NCBI GenBank assembly: GCA_020543525.1
Contig: JAHYIO010000004.1
Coordinates: 558,001 to 622,000 of the forward strand
Reading direction: 5' to 3'
Source: Coriolopsis trogii
Taxonomy: Eukaryota > Basidiomycota > Agaricomycetes > Polyporales > Polyporaceae
DNA: 64,000 nucleotides
Positions 14,145 through 29,647 of this stretch are shown here, in pieces. A program made the translations under genes and the position numbers. The stretch's first letter is position 1. Every line of letters begins with the position of its first letter. Under the pieces are notes generated by a model, which worked only from the letters and a program-made list of their open reading frames with translations, was not told the origin of the DNA and did no database searches.

Positions 14145-15636
14145 TCAGGCAAAATCAATGATGTTCTGCATCCATGGATGCGTCAGGAGCTGCGCTGCGG
14201 ACCATCGCTCCCGGGGGTCAATAGTCAACGCCCGCCCGAGAAAGTCGACAGCAGCCTCCAGCTCGTTTGGAGGATGGCCACCTCTAGACATGAGTTCTAG
14301 GAGGGTGATGCTATAGGGGCCTCCTACCAGGAGATTACCTGGTGTGACAAGACCGCATTAGTGTGCATTGCATACAAAAGTGCCGACAGGGACTTCACTC
14401 ACCATCCTCGTTGAAGTATGTTGACGATCTTTCCCCTTGCGCGATGAACGCCTTGGGAAATTCCCCAAGGAGACCGACCATCTGCGCCAGATGCGTCTGT
14501 GCGTGGTCCATTCCCGTCTCAGCGTTTTGCCATGCGGGGTCGAAGAGTGCCGCGCCTCGGGCGAGTTCGTACATCTAGGTAAGGAGAGCACGGTCAAGAC
14601 TCCTGCCAGGTAAAGAGATGGAACAGAGAGCGTACTAAGCAGCCAAAGTTCCAGATATCAACCTGCGTGTTCCATGGAGCACCGATGATGATTTCGGGGG
14701 CACGGAGAGCGAGAGGCTGGATGACGGCGGCCCACTGTCGGGACAGTGTGTTCGCTGTATCCTCTTAGAGATCAAAGCTGGGAGTCTCGACTATACATCG
14801 TGCGTACCAGATCCAAAGTCTGTCAGTTTGTATGTTGTACGGAATAGGTCTGCGATGTCGAGCTCCATCGTTGACTGGCCTTCTGGAAATCCGGCCCCGG
14901 TCATCATGATATTGTCTGCCTTGATGTCTGTATGTGCGAACATATTTGTATCATAAACCGAAGGCTAGTACGTTCAGTTGGACATGTACTGACCCGTGTG
15001 AATCACGCCGCAGTCGTGTATGTACTGCAGGCCGAGGAGGACGTGCTTCGCGATGCGTTGCACGACGATCAGAGGGAGCGAGAGCGGAAAGCTCATATAT
15101 ACATCAAAGACACTCAAACCCAGGGGCTCTAGAACAAGACAGAGGTGGCCACCATTAGGTACCTGGTGAACAAAGGAGTGGAGGAGCTGAGGTATGTGCT
15201 TTTTCCCGGTGGAAGACTGCGGATGTCCATCGAGCAAGGTAGACATGATACCTAGCTCATCCGGCCCACAGGTATTATGCGTCAAAGATGACGCCATAAC
15301 CTTCATAGCTGCCGTTTCCTCTGTCCTGTAGAGAGCATGCATGTTAGTAGGCAGTACTGAGACAGAGTACCGGCACGCTACCGACCTTATGTCACGTACC
15401 AGCCATACTGTGGAGTACAATCCTCGTCCGAGGTATCTTAGGGCCTCATATCGACCACCAAGTACTTCGCCTTCGGCCACTGGGTACAGTTCGCCTTCAT
15501 TTGAGTTCGGCGGAAGAGGCGTGGAAGTGCGTTTGATTGTGATTTTATTTGAGGACGAGCTCACGGACCGTGTCGCAGGGAGAATACGACTTAAACGGCG
15601 GGCTGTACCGCCAAAAGAAAAGAGTTCGCGAAGCAT
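14145..15636 (-). CDS. SRPK-like serine/threonine protein kinase
   Basis: CMGC-group kinase related to SR-protein kinases, a family often expanded in basidiomycetes. It starts MLRELFSFGGTARRL at 15636, with an Arg/Ser-rich possibly mitochondrial-like N-terminus. Kinase signatures follow in order: glycine loop YLGRGLYSTVWLVRD, VAIK-like Lys in ETAAMKVMA, CLVLEPLGLSVFDVY, catalytic loop CGVIHT joined by an intron to DIKADNIM, DFG in LTDFGSA, and APE in LRAPEIIIG with PWNTQVDIWNFGCL. The last exons give YSITLLELMSRGG and RALTIDPRERWSA, ending HPWMQNIIDFA-stop at 14145-14147. It lacks the long spacer insert of animal SRPKs as far as I can see. The target is unknown. Confidence 0.85.
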
Positions 15637-16477
15637 CCAAGTCTCACCAAGATAGTTGGGGATGAGCTCCCATGTACAACAGAATAAAGACCAAAGGTAG
15701 TGGTTCAAGTTGAGGGCAAGTCCGTGACGTGCACTTGGGCCTAGAATGGCAAGCGAAACGCCCGGAAACACCCGAGGCCTCGGGCCGTGCGCGACGATGC
15801 TACTGAGTCCGCTCACCACTAATCTTCTTCCCTCCGCTTGCCCTTCATCGTTTCATAAGCCTCCTCCTGCTTTCGTTGCAACAGATTGTTGGGGAACACT
15901 AATGCATGAAAGCATCTTCTTATATCAACTCCCCCATCATCGCGTTCTATGTAGACGCCGCGTGTCGGGTCTGGTGCCCACTCAGCAAAGCATCAGGCAA
16001 TTGGGTCCTTTGCGCATTTCCACAGAAGCGAAGAGTGTTCTAGTAGCCTTTTACACGGTAAGATGATGGAAATGTCGGAGCGCGACGGTCCGTCTGGCAG
16101 ATCACATACAACTCGACTTCGTGGATTCGCGCGCGTTCTCAGCACATGCCAGTGGAAGCAAACACAATGATGGTCCGACTATCGCTTGCACCCGGGCCTC
16201 AACGGCGGTTCACAGGTGCGTAGCTGGACATCGTGACCTTCTATCCGTCTTCTCCCTGTTGGTCTCAGGACTGCAAGCGCTCCCGACAAAGGCTAACAGA
16301 GCGGCGAAGGCCGGCGATGTCTGCTGGGCTGATGGAACATTGCAATCACGAATCTAGATGGTCAGAACCACAAGCACGCAGCGACGACGGGGTAATCCCG
16401 GCTCCTCTCTGTGCATCTTGCACATTCCCTCCGGTTACCCAAGCCACGCGACACGAGCCATGCGCTGCATCCTGGGC
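15637..16477. other. Divergent intergenic region, kinase and GH43 gene
   Basis: About 0.84 kb between two divergently transcribed genes. No supported ORF; presumably carries both promoters. Confidence 0.5.
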
Positions 16478-16486
16478 AAATAAATA
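16478..16486 (+). promoter_or_regulatory. TATA-like element of the GH43 gene
   Basis: AAATAAATA about 50 bases before the ATG at 16537. This placement supports the downstream Met, directly before the signal peptide, over an in-frame Met 48 bases upstream. Confidence 0.4.
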
Positions 16487-16536
16487 CCATGCACGCCCGG
16501 ACAACCCCCGCTCAAGCCCGCTCGTGGCTTGTCGTC

Positions 16537-18504
16537 ATGAAACTGCTCAGCGCCCTTGCCGTTGTCATGCTCTCTGTGCGTGTCGCCTCCGCCGCGAGCT
16601 GGATTGCCCCCGGCGCGGTCTGGTACGACAGCGCGGGCGCGAAGATCGATGCGCACGGCGGTATGATAATCAAGCCTGGCGACATTTACTATTGGGTGCG
16701 TCGTGATACCGCGTGCAACTGTCTTTAGGCTCACTCTCAAGCGCTAGGTTGGCCAATCTTGGGATAGCAGTACCTCCCCCCGGATATACTCCTCCAAAGA
16801 CCTCATCAACTGGGACAACCGTGGCCTTGCCAACTCTGTTCAGTGGCTCTACCGCCCGAAGTTCTTCGTCTCCGGGGGCCGGTACCATGTTAGTGATACA
16901 ATGCCTTCGAACCTTCAGAATCTCACCCAAGTTTGCGTGAGTGTAGATTTGGGGACAGGTCAATCGTCTTACACAAGGGATGTCCTCGACGAACATTGCG
17001 GGCGGTTACAGCCTGTACGGCTCGCCCATGTCGATCCCGCCCAGTAACTACACTTTCAGCGACTGTGGCGTTTTTGCCGATACGGATGGTTCGTTTGCAT
17101 TCCTGACTCTCCCCACTTATGTCGCAATGACTCGCTTTTACAGGTAATACGTACTGGGTCACGAGCGCAGACCATAACATCATTGCTATAAACCATATCA
17201 ATGGCGGAACAACGGCGACGGTGGGCGACAGGGTTGCATACCTCTGTGAGGATTTCTGACGTTTGTCCTCTTCGGTTGTGATTCGTATCTTACGTCGTTG
17301 TGATAGCTCTCGGCGCGTACGAAGCCCCGGCACTCTTCAAAGTTGGCAGTGAGTAACTTCCTCGCTGCCAAATCGGCGTTGGTGAAACTCACCTTCCGCC
17401 TTGTACTGTTACCAGGCGTCTACTTCCTGATAGTCTCCGCGAAGACCGGCTATCGCCCGAACCCCGACAAGGTCTTCTGGGCTACGAACCTTGCTGGGCC
17501 CTGTATGTGACCACCTGCTCATCCCACATGTGGCGCATATACTTATAGGAACATGCACTGACGTGATCGCGTAGGGTCTGGTGGCACTGACATTGCCCCC
17601 GAGTCGACGAACACTTACAACTCGCAGTCGACGTTTGTACTCACGATCGCGGGCAGCTCGCAAACGACGTACATGTTCATGGGTGACGCGTGGGATGCGA
17701 AGGGCACGAGCGCGTCCAACTACATGTGGCTCCCGCTGAGCGTGTCCACGTCGTCGCACACTGCGACGCTCCAGAACTACGCATACTGGAAGGTGAACCC
17801 CTCGACTGGTGAGCACTTCCTTCCTCGCTCAATGTCGAAGGAGGTGCTGAGAGGTTGATGCGCAGGTGTTGTCACGACTTCGTCCACGGGCAAGCGGTAT
17901 GAGGCTGAAGACGCGACGATCACTGGCAGGGCGGGTACGTCCATATTACTGCTTGTCTTCACTCTTACTTTAGGATCACTGAAGCCGACCTGGCCTCGAT
18001 AGCCGTGACGGCTTGTGCAAGCTGCCTCACGAAGCGCTCCGTTCACAATAGTGAGTCCTAACTACTACATCCACCTCTTAGCATACTAACAGAGTCATTT
18101 ACGCCTTCGTATCTGCTTCGACAGTCGATGCTAGCAGCAACGTGACGTTCACAAACGTCAAGGGCTTGGGTAACGGAGAGCGCCAGTGGATGTCGCTTCA
18201 CTACACCGTGACCAACGCGACTGGTACGTCGTCTGTCCCTGTGTCCTGTTGAGACCGCAAGTTCGTATTGACTTGTATTACTGTAGGTGGAGACGCGTTT
18301 GTGCACATCAATGGCGAGAAGCTGCGCGTGCGGGATCACAACGTCCGTGCCGGGTTGCACCACGTAGTGCCAATTTCGGTCGTTCTCCGGGACACGAACA
18401 CCATCACTTTCTCGGTCGAGGCGGAGGATGAGGGCTTTGAGGCACATTTGGAGGGTATTGAGGTTCTCGATGGCACCGAAGAGGAGATCGAGGTCCAACT
18501 CTAG
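16537..18504 (+). CDS. Secreted glycoside hydrolase family 43 with C-terminal CBM35-like domain
   Basis: Extracellular polysaccharide-degrading enzyme resembling fungal exo-beta-1,3-galactanases (GH43 subfamily 24 with CBM35). The signal peptide MKLLSALAVVMLSVRVASA is followed by the five-blade propeller start: VWYDSAGAKIDAHGG, DIYYWVGQSWDS, YSSKDLINWDNRGLA. Other GH43 pieces are YRPKFFVSGG, SDCGVFADTDGNTYWV, EAPALFKVG, VYFLIVSAKTGYRPNP and TYMFMGDAWDAKG. After about residue 400, KRYEAEDATITG and ACASCLTKRSV begin a CBM35-like module, ending FVHINGEKLR and AHLEGIEVLDG; the stop is at 18502-18504. Many small introns interrupt it. The AHGG motif is preceded by Asp, whereas related galactanases often have Gln there (family recollection), so activity type is uncertain. 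Confidence 0.8.
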
Positions 18505-18916
18505 GCTCTAGTCGGGACGCACTGGCAGCCTGGTCGGATATCACAACTTACGCTTTGGAGTCTAGTGAGGTGTAGAGTGTATCAGAAAGCGAATATGACG
18601 GTGGAATGTTTCCTTGTTAGCTGAGCTTCAATGCGTACGTCCCCACCACAGCGGTCAAGCAACCGAAGCCTAATGGCGACATTTGCGACGAACACGATGA
18701 GCGCTGCGAGTCCCGCCCTGCTCCTTTTATGGAATGGCGGGAGCCACGTGGACGCTTCTACTGCTGACAAAGCCAGCGACATTTTGCAGAGAATATGAGC
18801 GCCTAACAACTTGTGCGCTGGAGGGATCTTTGCTGGTCTTTCCCCTCAAAAACTCCTTCGTCGCCGCCGTCGACGACGTTCATCTCCTTCGTTGATTTCT
18901 AGGCTCTCTGCCCATC
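18505..18916. other. Intergenic region before RPO41
   Basis: 412 bp between same-strand genes; holds the GH43 3' end and the RPO41 promoter. Nothing else seen. Confidence 0.5.
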
Positions 18917-21900
18917 ATGATTCCGCTTACGCGCAGGAACGCAACCCGGGGAGCTAGCTTGCTGTCGTACACCCGCCAGAGTCTTCCTCGACCGGCTCGT
19001 CTCTACTCGACGCCGACCAAGAAGCTCAATGCCCAGGAGGCCCCTTCACTGTCGGGTTCCTCACCTTTGCCTGGGCAAGACTATCCCCCATATATGCCCC
19101 CAGGCTCGTCGACACAAAACATGAACGGCTTCCTACAAACCCGACCGGCGTACACGATCCTCCCAGCTCCCCTCCCGGACGACGTCGCAGGAAGCAGCCA
19201 ACAATACATATTTGGGGACTCGGCAACAACAGACATCGTTGCCGCCATGGATGCGTGTCTCCACGGCCTGCACGACGTCCCTCGCGCAAAGGAGTTCTTC
19301 GAGCGGTTGCGCCAGACTCGTCCCGGTGACCCTGTGCTGTCGTCACGACTGTACAACCTCTTCCTGGAAGTGTACCTCGAACTCGCCACTTCCCGGGAGG
19401 AGGCGAATCGGAGCAACTGGCTGGAAGACGCATGGGCACTGTATAACGACATGGAGAGCGGACGGGACAAGGCCGTGCCCACACCGACCACGTACGCGGT
19501 CATGCTCCTCGCCTGGCTTCGTTTCAACCCCGACTCGTCTACCCCAGTCCACATCTCCGGCGCAGAGATTCACGACCCGGTCTCGCTCTTGCGGAACATC
19601 GTCAGCAGGGAGATTGCACCCTCGCTCGTCGTGTCGGACCACGTCTTCACTAACGACGAGGAGGCTACGGCGGCCATCAAGGCGTTGTCGAGAGCCGCGG
19701 TGCAGATGAACTTGACGAGCGTCGTGTCGGAGCTGGGTCTGGCGGAGGCCTTGGGCAGGCATATTGAAGACCCGCTTGCGGACGTTCCGGAGGTCGTTCC
19801 TGTCATTAAGTCGAGCAAGGTATGTTCTGAGGATGAAGACTCTTCTAGACATGCGCTGGATGTCCGGAAGGTCAATTATGACCGACAAGTCACGCAGACG
19901 TGCCCTATTACTCCTATTCAGAATACTGATGGAACGCTTTGCAGGGTGATTCAGTCGACATCGCACAGAGAGAAGACGGGACAATCACGCATGTACTCCC
20001 CCAGAAGGACATACCTGAAGGCGAGATCCCGTTCAACTTGGAGACGCTCCGACGGCACCTGTCCCAGGTAGTCCTCGCGCGGCGGGTATTGGCTGAAGAC
20101 GTCGCACTCCGTCAGCGGCTATTGGAGCAGTCCGTGTATAATGTCGCGGTCGAGCGCATGAAGCACCACGCTGAAAAGCTGGACGCCCTCGGGTTGGGAG
20201 CCAAGGGCCTGAACTCGAACGACCTGAGGGCTTGGATGTGGGAGTGGCATCAGAAGCTCGAGGTGCGGATAAAAGCTGAGATTGAGAACCTCGTAACGGA
20301 GGAGCGGATCCTTGGTGCGTATTTGGTGCTCGGTTATCGGGTTTATGCGCTCTCGCTGACATCGGCGCAGCGCGCATGCGAGCGAGCAGTCATTTTCACA
20401 GGAAGAGAGAAGACCTCAACCTGAGTCCTTTCTTGCGCCTGCTCTCTCCCGAGAAGCTGTCACTTATCACGATCATGGAAGTCATGAATCTTCATGGCTC
20501 CGGGGGTGTGAACGACGGGATGAAGACTGCGCGTGCGCTGCTCTCAGTCGGGCGGGCGGTCGAGGCCGAATACAAGGCGGAGGTGTGCAAGAAGAACAAG
20601 ATACAGGTGCCCATCCCGACTGCTTCGCCCCCACGTAACGGTGAAAGCGTCTTCACGCACGATGGGTATCGCGAATTGTATGCGCGTCGAGTCGCCGCTC
20701 GCAAGTACATGGAAGAGGCGGAGGAGTGGACGTCCGAGTGGTCGCAGTTGATCCGCGTGAAGGTCGGCAGCTTCCTCGTTGACTGGCTCATGGACGTTGC
20801 GACTGTTCGTCGGACCATGGTCGACCCCACCACAGGCGAGAGAATGTGAGCCAAAGCCACCATTTTAACTTCCCATACTGATGAACATGTTGGATCAGAT
20901 CGGAAGAGCAGCCCGCATTCTCGCACTCGTACGAATATCTTCGTGGTCAGAGGCTCGGCGTGATCAAGTTCAACCCCGCTGTCGCGGAACGCATGTCCAA
21001 AGACCCGATCGCAGAGACACTGCATCCCCGTCATTTGCCTATGCTCGTCAAGCCCAAGCCGTGGCTCAGCGCCAACAACGGAGGATACATATACAACAGT
21101 TCGTCAGCGATGCGTTTCAAGGAGTCGCGCGAGCAAGAGATCTACCTCCGGCATGCGTCCGACGCGGGGCGGCTCGAGCTCGTGTTCGCCGGCCTGGACG
21201 TACTCGGGAGCACGCCGTGGCGGATTAACCGTCGTGTCTTCGACGTCGTCTTGCAGGTATGGAACTCTGGAGAGAAGTTCGCGAAGATCCCGCCTGCCGT
21301 ACCCGACGAACCTGAGCCGGAAAGGCCAGAGAACATGGAGTTTGACAACAAGGCGAAGACAATCTACCTCGAACGGCAAAGGACGTGGCAACAGGCGAAG
21401 GCGGCGAACCACTCGGAGCGTTGCAGTGTCAACTACAAGGTCGAGATTGCTCGTGCTGTGAGTGTAGCGTGCTTGTTTAGCTTGCGTCAATGTCTGACTG
21501 CGTTTGTGGGCAGTTCCTCGGGGACACGTTCTACTTCCCGCACAACGTGGACTTCCGTGGGCGTGCGTACCCGATTCCGCCGCATTTGAGTCACATCGGT
21601 GACGATCTCAGTCGCGGTCTGCTCCTCTTCGACGAGACGAAGCCGCTCGGGGCGCGGGGCCTGCGATGGCTCAAGATCCATCTTGCGAACTTGTACGGGT
21701 ACGACAAGGCGAACTTTGATGAGCGCGTCGAGTTCGTGCACGAGCACCTGGCGGACATCCGGGACAGCGCGGAGAACCCGCTCGACGGACGGCGGTGGTG
21801 GACGAAGGCGGACGACCCTTGGCAGTGTTTGGCGACGTGCATGGAGCTCACTGCCGCGCTGAACATGCCGAACCCGGAGGAGTACGAGTGCGGACTGCCC

Positions 21901-23334
21901 GTGCACCAGGACGGGACGTGTAACGGATTGCAGCACTATGCCGCGCTCGGCGGTGACGCGGAGGGCGCGGCGCAAGTGAACCTTGCTGCGGCCGATCGGC
22001 CGTCGGACGTGTACACCTACGTAGCGCAGATGGTCGAGGCCGCGATGGAAGCCGACCTTCAGAAAGGCGACGAGTATGCAAAGGCCCTCGCGGGCAAAGT
22101 GTCGCGTAAGGTCGTCAAGCAGACGGTGAGTTTGTCGAGTCTGATCTCGGACGTTCGTTGCCCGCGCCAGGCCCCAGAGCTGATGTTTCGTCGGGTGCAG
22201 GTCATGACCACCGTGTATGGCGTAACGTACATCGGGGCCCGAGAGCAGATCGAGAGGCAGTTGAGGGATCGTGGTGACATTGCGCCCGAGTTGTGCTGGC
22301 TCGGGGCGGCGTATCTGACGAAGAAGGTGCTCGCATCCATCGGAGATCTCTTCAAGGGCGCGAAAGAGATCCAGAACTGGCTCAACATGTGCGCACGGCT
22401 GATCGCGAAGGCGATCCCGCAAGACCGGCTGGTGCAATCGTTGACCGAGACACCGGCGACGAAGCGAGGGAAGCCGGTTAAGAAGACTATGCGCTGGAAG
22501 AAGGAACAGATGACGTCCGTTGTTTGGACGACGCCTCTTGGGCTGCCCATTGTGCAGCCTTACCGGGCGATCAAGCGGAAGCAGGTCATGACTGCGATGC
22601 AGTCCGTGTTTATCTCGGACCCGAGCGTGCCCTCGACGGTGAACTCGCAAAAGCAGGCGTCGGCGTTCCCGCCCAACTTCATCCACTCTCTCGATGCTAC
22701 ACACATGATGCTCACCGCGCTCGAGTGTCGCGCGCAGGGCTTGGCATTTGCATCGGTTCACGACTCGTACTGGACGCACCCTTGCGACATCGACCAGATG
22801 TCGACGATCATCCGTGAGACCTTCATCGCGCTCCACTCCTCGAACGTCCTCAAGGCGCTTCTGGATGAGGTGAGTCGTGTGCTGTTATATGCCGATGCTG
22901 GCGCTGACCGTCTGTTATGTACTTAGTTCAAGGAGCGGTATGCCGACTACAAGGTTCCTCTTGTCGCCCTCCGGGGCGCGGCGTTCAAGAAGCTGAACAT
23001 CGACGCGGAGTCGCTCGGCATTGCGAAACAGGACATAGAGCTCCTTGAAAACGCTCCTGCGGAAGACGATGCCCTTGACTCCGACGCCGACGCCGCGCTC
23101 GAGGACGAGGATGGTGTCGCTCTCGCCGACGAGGCCGATACGGAGGCGAAGCCCAAGAAGAAGAAGCGGGCCGTACCCAAGCGAGGCCCGCTCGGGAAGG
23201 GTCACACAGAACAAGACGTTGAGGAGCGACTTGCTAACCAATTCGTGCAGCTTGTTGACCTCCTACCGCCGCTACCCGAGAAGGGCCACTTCGACGTGCA
23301 GACGATTAAGAACTCGCTGTACTTCTTCTCGTGA
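18917..23334 (+). CDS. RPO41: Mitochondrial DNA-directed RNA polymerase (T7-like)
   Basis: Single-subunit RNA polymerase that transcribes mitochondrial DNA. The ATG at 18917 begins MIPLTRRNATRGASLLSYT, an Arg/Ser-rich matrix targeting sequence without acidic residues. The N-terminal extension is followed by the T7-type catalytic half: DTFYFPHNVDFRGRAYPIPP, HQDGTCNGLQHYAALGGD (motif A, catalytic Asp), RKVVKQT joined to VMTTVYGVTYIGAR (motif B, Lys and Tyr) and FASVHDSYWTH (motif C, second catalytic Asp). A lysine-rich acidic insert lies near 23040-23170, and it ends IKNSLYFFS-stop at 23332-23334. About six introns are clear, for example 19820-19944 and the one in which a split ATA codon joins exons near 20847 and 20899. 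Length of about 1,300 residues fits the family. Confidence 0.95.
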
Positions 23335-23732
23335 GGCCTCCTGACGATCTCCGCCATGGCGTCGCTCTCGTTCCGTCCACTCTCTGCTTGGATCTATGTT
23401 TGGTAATCCCAGGTTGTTCGTATCGCATCGCTGTGTCATCTGTCGTTCATTTGTCGCACCTCACGCAAAAGTCCTATGCCTCGCTTCACTGTCACGCTCA
23501 TCATCCATCCCGGCATCCTTGCACCCTGGTTCGTCTTGTTTATACATAGCATTGTCAGTCCATCGATCATCGGTGGCAATGTACCTTATGCGCATTATAG
23601 TCACGTACACTCATACACACTACCTAGATTTCTGCACGAATGCATCACCCTCTGCTCTGCTTTCATATCTCAATTTACGCTTCACTCCAGGATCCAAGGT
23701 ACTTCTGGTGAATGCCACGCATTCCTCGCTTC
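23335..23732. other. Intergenic region, convergent RPO41 and reductase 2
   Basis: 398 bp between two gene ends; 3' UTRs expected, no other signal. Confidence 0.5.
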
Positions 23733-25528
<1,796 letters not shown>

Positions 25529-25618
25529 CGTACTAGTATGAAGGTCTCGCGAGAGGAGATGGTGGTAGACTTCAAGCCCAAGCTCACTCGCAGGAGCCGA
25601 TGCCTTCCCGATAGCCGT

Positions 25619-25626
25619 TATTTATA
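25619..25626 (-). promoter_or_regulatory. TATA box of aldo-keto reductase 2
   Basis: TATAAATA on the minus strand, 91 bases upstream of the ATG at 25528; identical core to the box of paralog 1. Confidence 0.55.
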
Positions 25627-25933
25627 ACATGAATGTAGCGCTCGTGGCGATAACCCAAGGTCTGAGGCTCGGACCCCGTGGTCACAGCATATCCGCAAGT
25701 TCTCTCACCATTCAGTGTCGGCCATAGGACATGCGTTTGTGATTGGGTGTGATATCGAGATATCATGAATGACAACAACAAAAGGTGGCACGCTGCTCGT
25801 TGAACTCACGGCCCGGGCTTCCACGGCAGGCTGAAGAACGTCGTGAAAGAATCGTCTCGCGTGCCTCCCGGTACAGAGTATAGAGCACTCATGCTCCTAC
25901 TTCCGTGGTCATGTCACCCCGCTGCCAGTATCC

Positions 25934-27687
<1,754 letters not shown>

Positions 27688-28939
27688 CGTGATGTTTATG
27701 TTTCAACAGGGATTTCAGGATGTGGTGAAGGCATAACCACTTTCCCTTGGCGCGTATATATACGGAGTCGTGCTTTGGACTGCCGATACGCGCCGAGATT
27801 GACCCACCCCAATGCCGAGAGGGGTGCACCGATTTCGCATTGACCGACCGGAGTGCGCACCATGCATCAACAGTGGATACCGAGAGACCGATCGGTGCGG
27901 GTAAGGGTACATACCCACGGCCACGGTCCTTCCCATGCACGAGTGTAAGCTGCCGAGTCTCTGTGCATAGCACAACGTTAGATTGGTGCATACCGCCTGC
28001 CAGCGTGGTTTGGATGCGAACTACGTAGGCCTCCTGTTTGCTATTGTCGGGTGCAAACCGCCCGTCCATATCGTCGTCCGAACATCTGGAGGCCGACTCA
28101 CTGCATAGCCGTCTTACACCACGGGCAGAGTACTTGTGTTAGCATTCGACGTAGAGCGCGTAGTAGCATGGCTTGTGAACCACACTCACATTCGAAGGCA
28201 TGAGCTGTGTAGCCCCATAACGTGATGTGTAACGGGGCCTGGTGCTTCTCTGCACCTCATCTGCGCCCGCGAAAGCCGTCTCACGCGTTGTAGAAATGCT
28301 CCTTCAGACAACTCGTTTCCGCACGAACTTGCTCCTAGTGATTGTCGGGCCCACGCGGGCTGGCCAGAGAATCCATACGCATTTCGACGATGCAAGACAC
28401 TGCGCCAAGCTTCTCCAGTAGGAGAGCAGCTCCTTGCAGGTACGTCGACGTGCCATTCATAAGCGCCTTACTGAACTTGCTCTCACTCTCGATGTACCGA
28501 GGATGTACGTCATGAGGCGTGCCATAGCCCGGGGTAACATGAAACGTTGACGCGGTTGAGCCTGCAAGCACTGACTTGCGTTGCTATACGTACGCGACAC
28601 GCTCTTGTGCGCAAGCCATGATGGACACCGTGCGTGGATCGAGAAACAAGAGCACACGAAGTGGATGTCCTTGTCCGCGGCGCGTGCATCTCTGTGGCAA
28701 TGGAACGTGTAGTGACATATATGCGCGCTTTGGCCAAGATGGAGAGGCTTCAGATGTTACTTCTTCATAAGGATGCATCGATGCAAAGCGTGGCTACTGA
28801 TACACAGAGCTCGTAAGCAGGATGTACTGTCAATCCCACAATTACGGTCCACAGATGAGGGATTAGTGACCACGCAAACTCAAGCCCGGCATCCGCTCAC
28901 CTGTGGTTGTCTATCCATCACGACTCTGCCGAGCGCACC
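27688..28939. other. Intergenic region between reductase 3 and IF1
   Basis: 1.25 kb with no supportable gene. The reductase promoter occupies the left end. Short ORFs on both strands have no family features. No transposon ends found. Confidence 0.5.
27755..27762 (-). promoter_or_regulatory. TATA box of aldo-keto reductase 3
   Basis: TATATATA, 68 bases upstream of the ATG at 27687, consistent with the TATA boxes of the two sister genes. Confidence 0.5.
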
Positions 28940-29426
28940 TCACGCCTTCTTAGGCGCATTCTGGTCAAGCTTGTCGTGCTCCTTCTGCAGTGCCTCCTAC
29001 AGTAGGAGTTGAGAGACGCAGTCGAGCAGATGCAGGTAACAAAAAACGCACGAGCTCAGCCTTCTTGTCCGCAATCTGCCCGGGGTGACTGCGTCAGCGT
29101 ATACCTCCAGGCATTGAATGCACGAAAGGCGACGTACCTGCTTCCTCAACTTCTCAATCTGCTCCTTCTCGTGCTGGCGGGCGTACTGATCTGCACCGCA
29201 CAGTCAAACCTCAGGCGTCTAGAGAGCTGCATGGGTGTTCTCAAACCTTCGTGAGCCTTCTCCTTCTTGCTGTTTGGCGAAGGCCGATACGTGAGCACTT
29301 TGCGTGCGCCAGCGCAAATGCACACACTCACTTGAACGCGTTTTCGGAGTAGAACCGTGCTGCGACGGGGGTCATGGCAGCGCGGGGCGCACGAGCAACA
29401 GACCGAGCAGCAATCCTGGCAAGCAT
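28940..29426 (-). CDS. INH1: Mitochondrial F1F0-ATPase inhibitor protein (IF1)
   Basis: Small matrix protein that blocks ATP hydrolysis by the F1 motor when the proton gradient collapses. Five exons give 83 residues. Exon 1 starts at 29426 with MLARIAARSVARAPRAAMTP and VAARFYSENAF, a clear Arg/Ala-rich mitochondrial presequence with a typical RFYS cleavage context. The inhibitory region follows: NKKEKAHE, DQYARQHEKEQIEKLRKQ, IADKKAEL and a coiled-coil tail EALQKEHDKLDQN ending APKKA-stop at 28940-28942. The junctions are phase-consistent (phases 2, 1, 0, 0). The ATG is 221 bp from the divergently oriented ATG of ATP synthase subunit h, so both are probably driven by one bidirectional promoter. 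Confidence 0.9.
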
Positions 29427-29647
29427 GATGATAGTGAAGTTGGTCAAAAGTGGTGGTGGTGGGGAGAAATGGAGTGCGAGCAGGTTGGACAGGACTTATG
29501 TACGGCAGTGACGCGCGGGCGTTGGGCGAGACCAGACAGGCGCCGGAATGGCTCGCGTCTGGCCGGCAGACCCGTACCGAGACCTACCGAGGCCACTGGG
29601 TCACACCCGCGCTGTCACGTCACGCCCAACACTCTTCTGCATCGACC
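29427..29647. promoter_or_regulatory. Putative bidirectional promoter, IF1 / ATP synthase subunit h
   Basis: 221 bp separating the start codons of two divergent genes that act on the same enzyme. No canonical TATA box was noticed in either direction. Shared control is inference from the spacing. Confidence 0.5.

Noticed and set aside
19212..19984. Arg/Ser-rich ORFs on both strands over the RPO41 5' region
   Set aside because: Shadows of the N-terminal exon of RPO41.
21487..22836. 449-codon minus-strand ORF
   Set aside because: Antisense shadow of the GC-rich RPO41 catalytic region; Arg/Leu/His-rich with no family features.
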